From: Planctomycetaceae bacterium
GTDB lineage: Bacteria; Planctomycetota; Planctomycetia; Pirellulales; Pirellulaceae
NCBI GenBank assembly: GCA_005773145.1
Contig: SXHS01000136.1
Span: forward strand, 1 to 16,992
Reading direction: 5' to 3'
Length of the DNA: 16,992 bases
Below, one piece after another: positions 16,161 through 16,992 of this stretch (positions within the stretch are counted from its first letter, which is position 1; every line of letters begins with the position of its first letter). Under the pieces are notes generated by a model. It was not told the origin of the DNA and ran no database searches. It saw nothing but the letters and a program-made list of their open reading frames with translations. The translations under genes and the position numbers were made by a program.

Positions 16161-16211
16161 GTCCTATGATGCGGTCAGCGTATTCCCGGTCTAAGTCGGC
16201 CGAGATAGGAC
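16161..16211 (+). terminator. Possible hairpin after gdhA
   Basis: GTCCTAT (16161-16167) directly after the gdhA stop and ATAGGAC (16205-16211) are perfectly complementary, separated by 37 bases that may fold further (CCG...CGG). There is no U-tract. It may be a terminator or the left border of the cassette-like region. The evidence is weak. Confidence 0.25.
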
Positions 16212-16259
16212 GTTCTGGTCAATCATAAGTTCTGTCCCCCAATAACTGGCCGCCTAGCC

Positions 16260-16934
16260 ATGACAGCAAGAGTAGCACGATTTTTGACGCTTGTGGTGCT
16301 CTCCGTTGCCATATTGGTTACCGGATTGACGTGGTTCCGCAGCTACTCAGCGGCGGACCGACTGCACGGCCGAATTTGGGGCCGCGCTTCATTCTTACTC
16401 GGCTCAAAGCAAGGACGTATTGTTGCCATCGGATTTCGTTCACACGGCCATCCAAACTGGTGGAAGTGGGAGATTCTGTCATACGAATCCGACGACGCGC
16501 TGTCATTCCCTGTTGGACCAGTCCAGCAATATGAAACGGCCCTCGGCGTTGGATGGTTGAGGAATCCGCTCTACTTTGTGATGCCGCCGGTCCAAGAACT
16601 TCCCGATGGAACTTCGGTCATGTTCATGGGCGCAGCATCAGCGACTCTAAGTGGCCAAGGGATACTCATTCCTCATTGGCTCATGGCGTTGATACTGATA
16701 ACGGCCTTTGCAACCACCATCACGAAGTTCCGAGCAAGCTTGCGCGGCCTTTTTTTATGGCTCACAATTGTAGCCGTTCTTCTAGGATTAGCAGCGGCAG
16801 CCGAGCAGCGTAAGAGCAAAGCAACAGCCAAGCTCAACCCATTACTAATTAAGACTGCGACAGAGCAAGGGCGTTGCACGCGAGCGGGCGACGACGCCGG
16901 TCCTGGAATAGCCTCCCACGCGCCCGCCGCGTGA
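16260..16934 (+). CDS. Cassette-like membrane protein of unknown function
   Basis: A 224-residue protein with a membrane segment at about 7-25 followed by WFRSYSAADRL, a soluble beta-rich middle, then IPHWLMALILIT (138-148) and RASLRGLFLWLTIVAVLLGL (158-177). These features match a planctomycete family of small membrane proteins with a WxRSYxxxD start and a SLRxLxxxxTxVAVxLGL helix; its function is unknown. The last 21 residues (from about 204) are encoded by the attC-like site, and the stop TGA (16932-16934) lies in its right arm, as is common for ORFs in integron cassettes. By eye its base composition is less GC-rich than gdhA. The start has no ribosome binding site, and the left cassette border (between 16161 and 16259) was not found. 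Confidence 0.7.
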   Translation: MTARVARFLTLVVLSVAILVTGLTWFRSYSAADRLHGRIWGRASFLLGSKQGRIVAIGFRSHGHPNWWKWEILSYESDDALSFPVGPVQQYETALGVGWLRNPLYFVMPPVQELPDGTSVMFMGAASATLSGQGILIPHWLMALILITAFATTITKFRASLRGLFLWLTIVAVLLGLAAAAEQRKSKATAKLNPLLIKTATEQGRCTRAGDDAGPGIASHAPAA

Positions 16935-16949
16935 ACGCCACCGTTAACG
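16870..16949 (+). other. attC-like integron cassette recombination site
   Basis: Left arm GGCGTT-G-CACGCG-A-GCGGGCG (16870-16890) pairs perfectly with right arm CGCCCGC-CGCGTG-AACGCC (16921-16939): 19 base pairs with two single unpaired bases, G16876 and A16883, both on the left arm and 6 bp apart. This is the layout of attC sites, whose extrahelical bases set strand choice for the integrase. After the right arm, AAC (16934-16936), a 6-base spacer (GCCACC) and GTTAACG (16943-16949) match the L'-spacer-R' order, although R' departs from GTTRRRY. The expected left R'' box (RYYYAAC before 16868) is not clear. The loop (16891-16920) is 30 bases. I recall similar CGTTGCAC...GTGAACGC sites in planctomycete integrons. 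Confidence 0.7.
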
Positions 16950-16960
16950 GGACTCAGTCA

Positions 16961-16992
16961 ATGAAACTCATAGCATGTGCCATCCCGATTCT
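16961..16992 (+). CDS. Start of a second cassette-like gene, cut by the window end
   Basis: An ATG 12 bases after the GTTAACG core opens a frame reading MKLIACAIPIL to the window edge. The Lys followed by hydrophobic residues with a Cys looks like the start of a signal peptide or lipoprotein, but 11 residues cannot settle that. A start this close behind an attC-like site is typical of the next gene cassette in an array. There is only a weak GGGA upstream. Confidence 0.45.
   Translation, partial: MKLIACAIPI

Noticed and set aside
16161..16259. A second attC or attI site at the left border of the cassette-like ORF
   Set aside because: I found only GTTCTGG/GTTCTGT strings and a 7-bp inverted repeat. 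There is no L-box AAC at the right distance and no bulged stem, so I cannot support it.
1..16992. tRNA genes, rRNA, CRISPR arrays, complete insertion sequences
   Set aside because: No T-loop-like GGTTCRAAYCC with matching arms, no regular spacer-repeat array, and no transposase-like protein were seen on either strand.

Overview
The window looks like chromosomal DNA of a planctomycete, probably Pirellulales-like. The evidence is a set of protein signatures I recognise from that phylum: a rhomboid protease starting MGIYDRDYYR, a protein with the block STTNWEKGRIISEWR, a protein starting MVFEEIEMLKRRYTDQYVLVD with ILAAAR repeats, and a small membrane protein with the SLRxL...VAVLLGL signature. 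The DNA is GC-rich, genes often lack a clear Shine-Dalgarno site, and short dispersed palindromic repeats sit between genes. No rRNA, tRNA or CRISPR array was seen.

Layout. Bases 2-484 hold the end of an unknown gene (+). It converges on a minus-strand pair: an HpcH/HpaI-type aldolase (1757-2521) followed by the membrane peptidase SppA (610-1713). A sugar-phosphate isomerase/epimerase-like TIM-barrel gene (2724-3473, +) diverges from the aldolase behind a very strong ribosome binding site. Next come four minus-strand units: a rhomboid protease, a 508-residue membrane/coiled-coil protein of unknown function, a fused multi-membrane/spermidine-synthase-like protein, and a pair made of a planctomycete-specific unknown followed by bioF (biotin synthesis).

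From 11263 onward all intact genes are on the plus strand. They are prfB (release factor 2, with a +1 programmed frameshift at CTTTGA), a small unknown gene 14 bases behind it, a protein with a compact N-domain and three ILAAAR motifs in an Ala/Pro-rich tail, a 46-residue membrane microprotein, and a glutamate dehydrogenase that follows the microprotein after 5 bases. Between the last two groups lie a 7-base tandem repeat and the remains of an SLC13-type anion transporter on the minus strand.

The right end (16260-16992) looks different. A small membrane-protein ORF runs into an attC-like site (about 16870-16949): a 19-bp stem with two single-base bulges on one arm, then the spacing and GTT core expected of an integron recombination site. 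A new ORF starts 12 bases after that site. I read this as the start of, or a piece of, an integron gene-cassette array in a planctomycete; no integrase is visible in the window.

Most of the window is ordinary housekeeping content. The points most worth a second look are the attC-like site with its cassette ORFs, the prfB frameshift that seems to lack the usual SD-like stimulator, the linker inserted near the C-terminus of the glutamate dehydrogenase, the ILAAAR-repeat protein, and the transporter relic.
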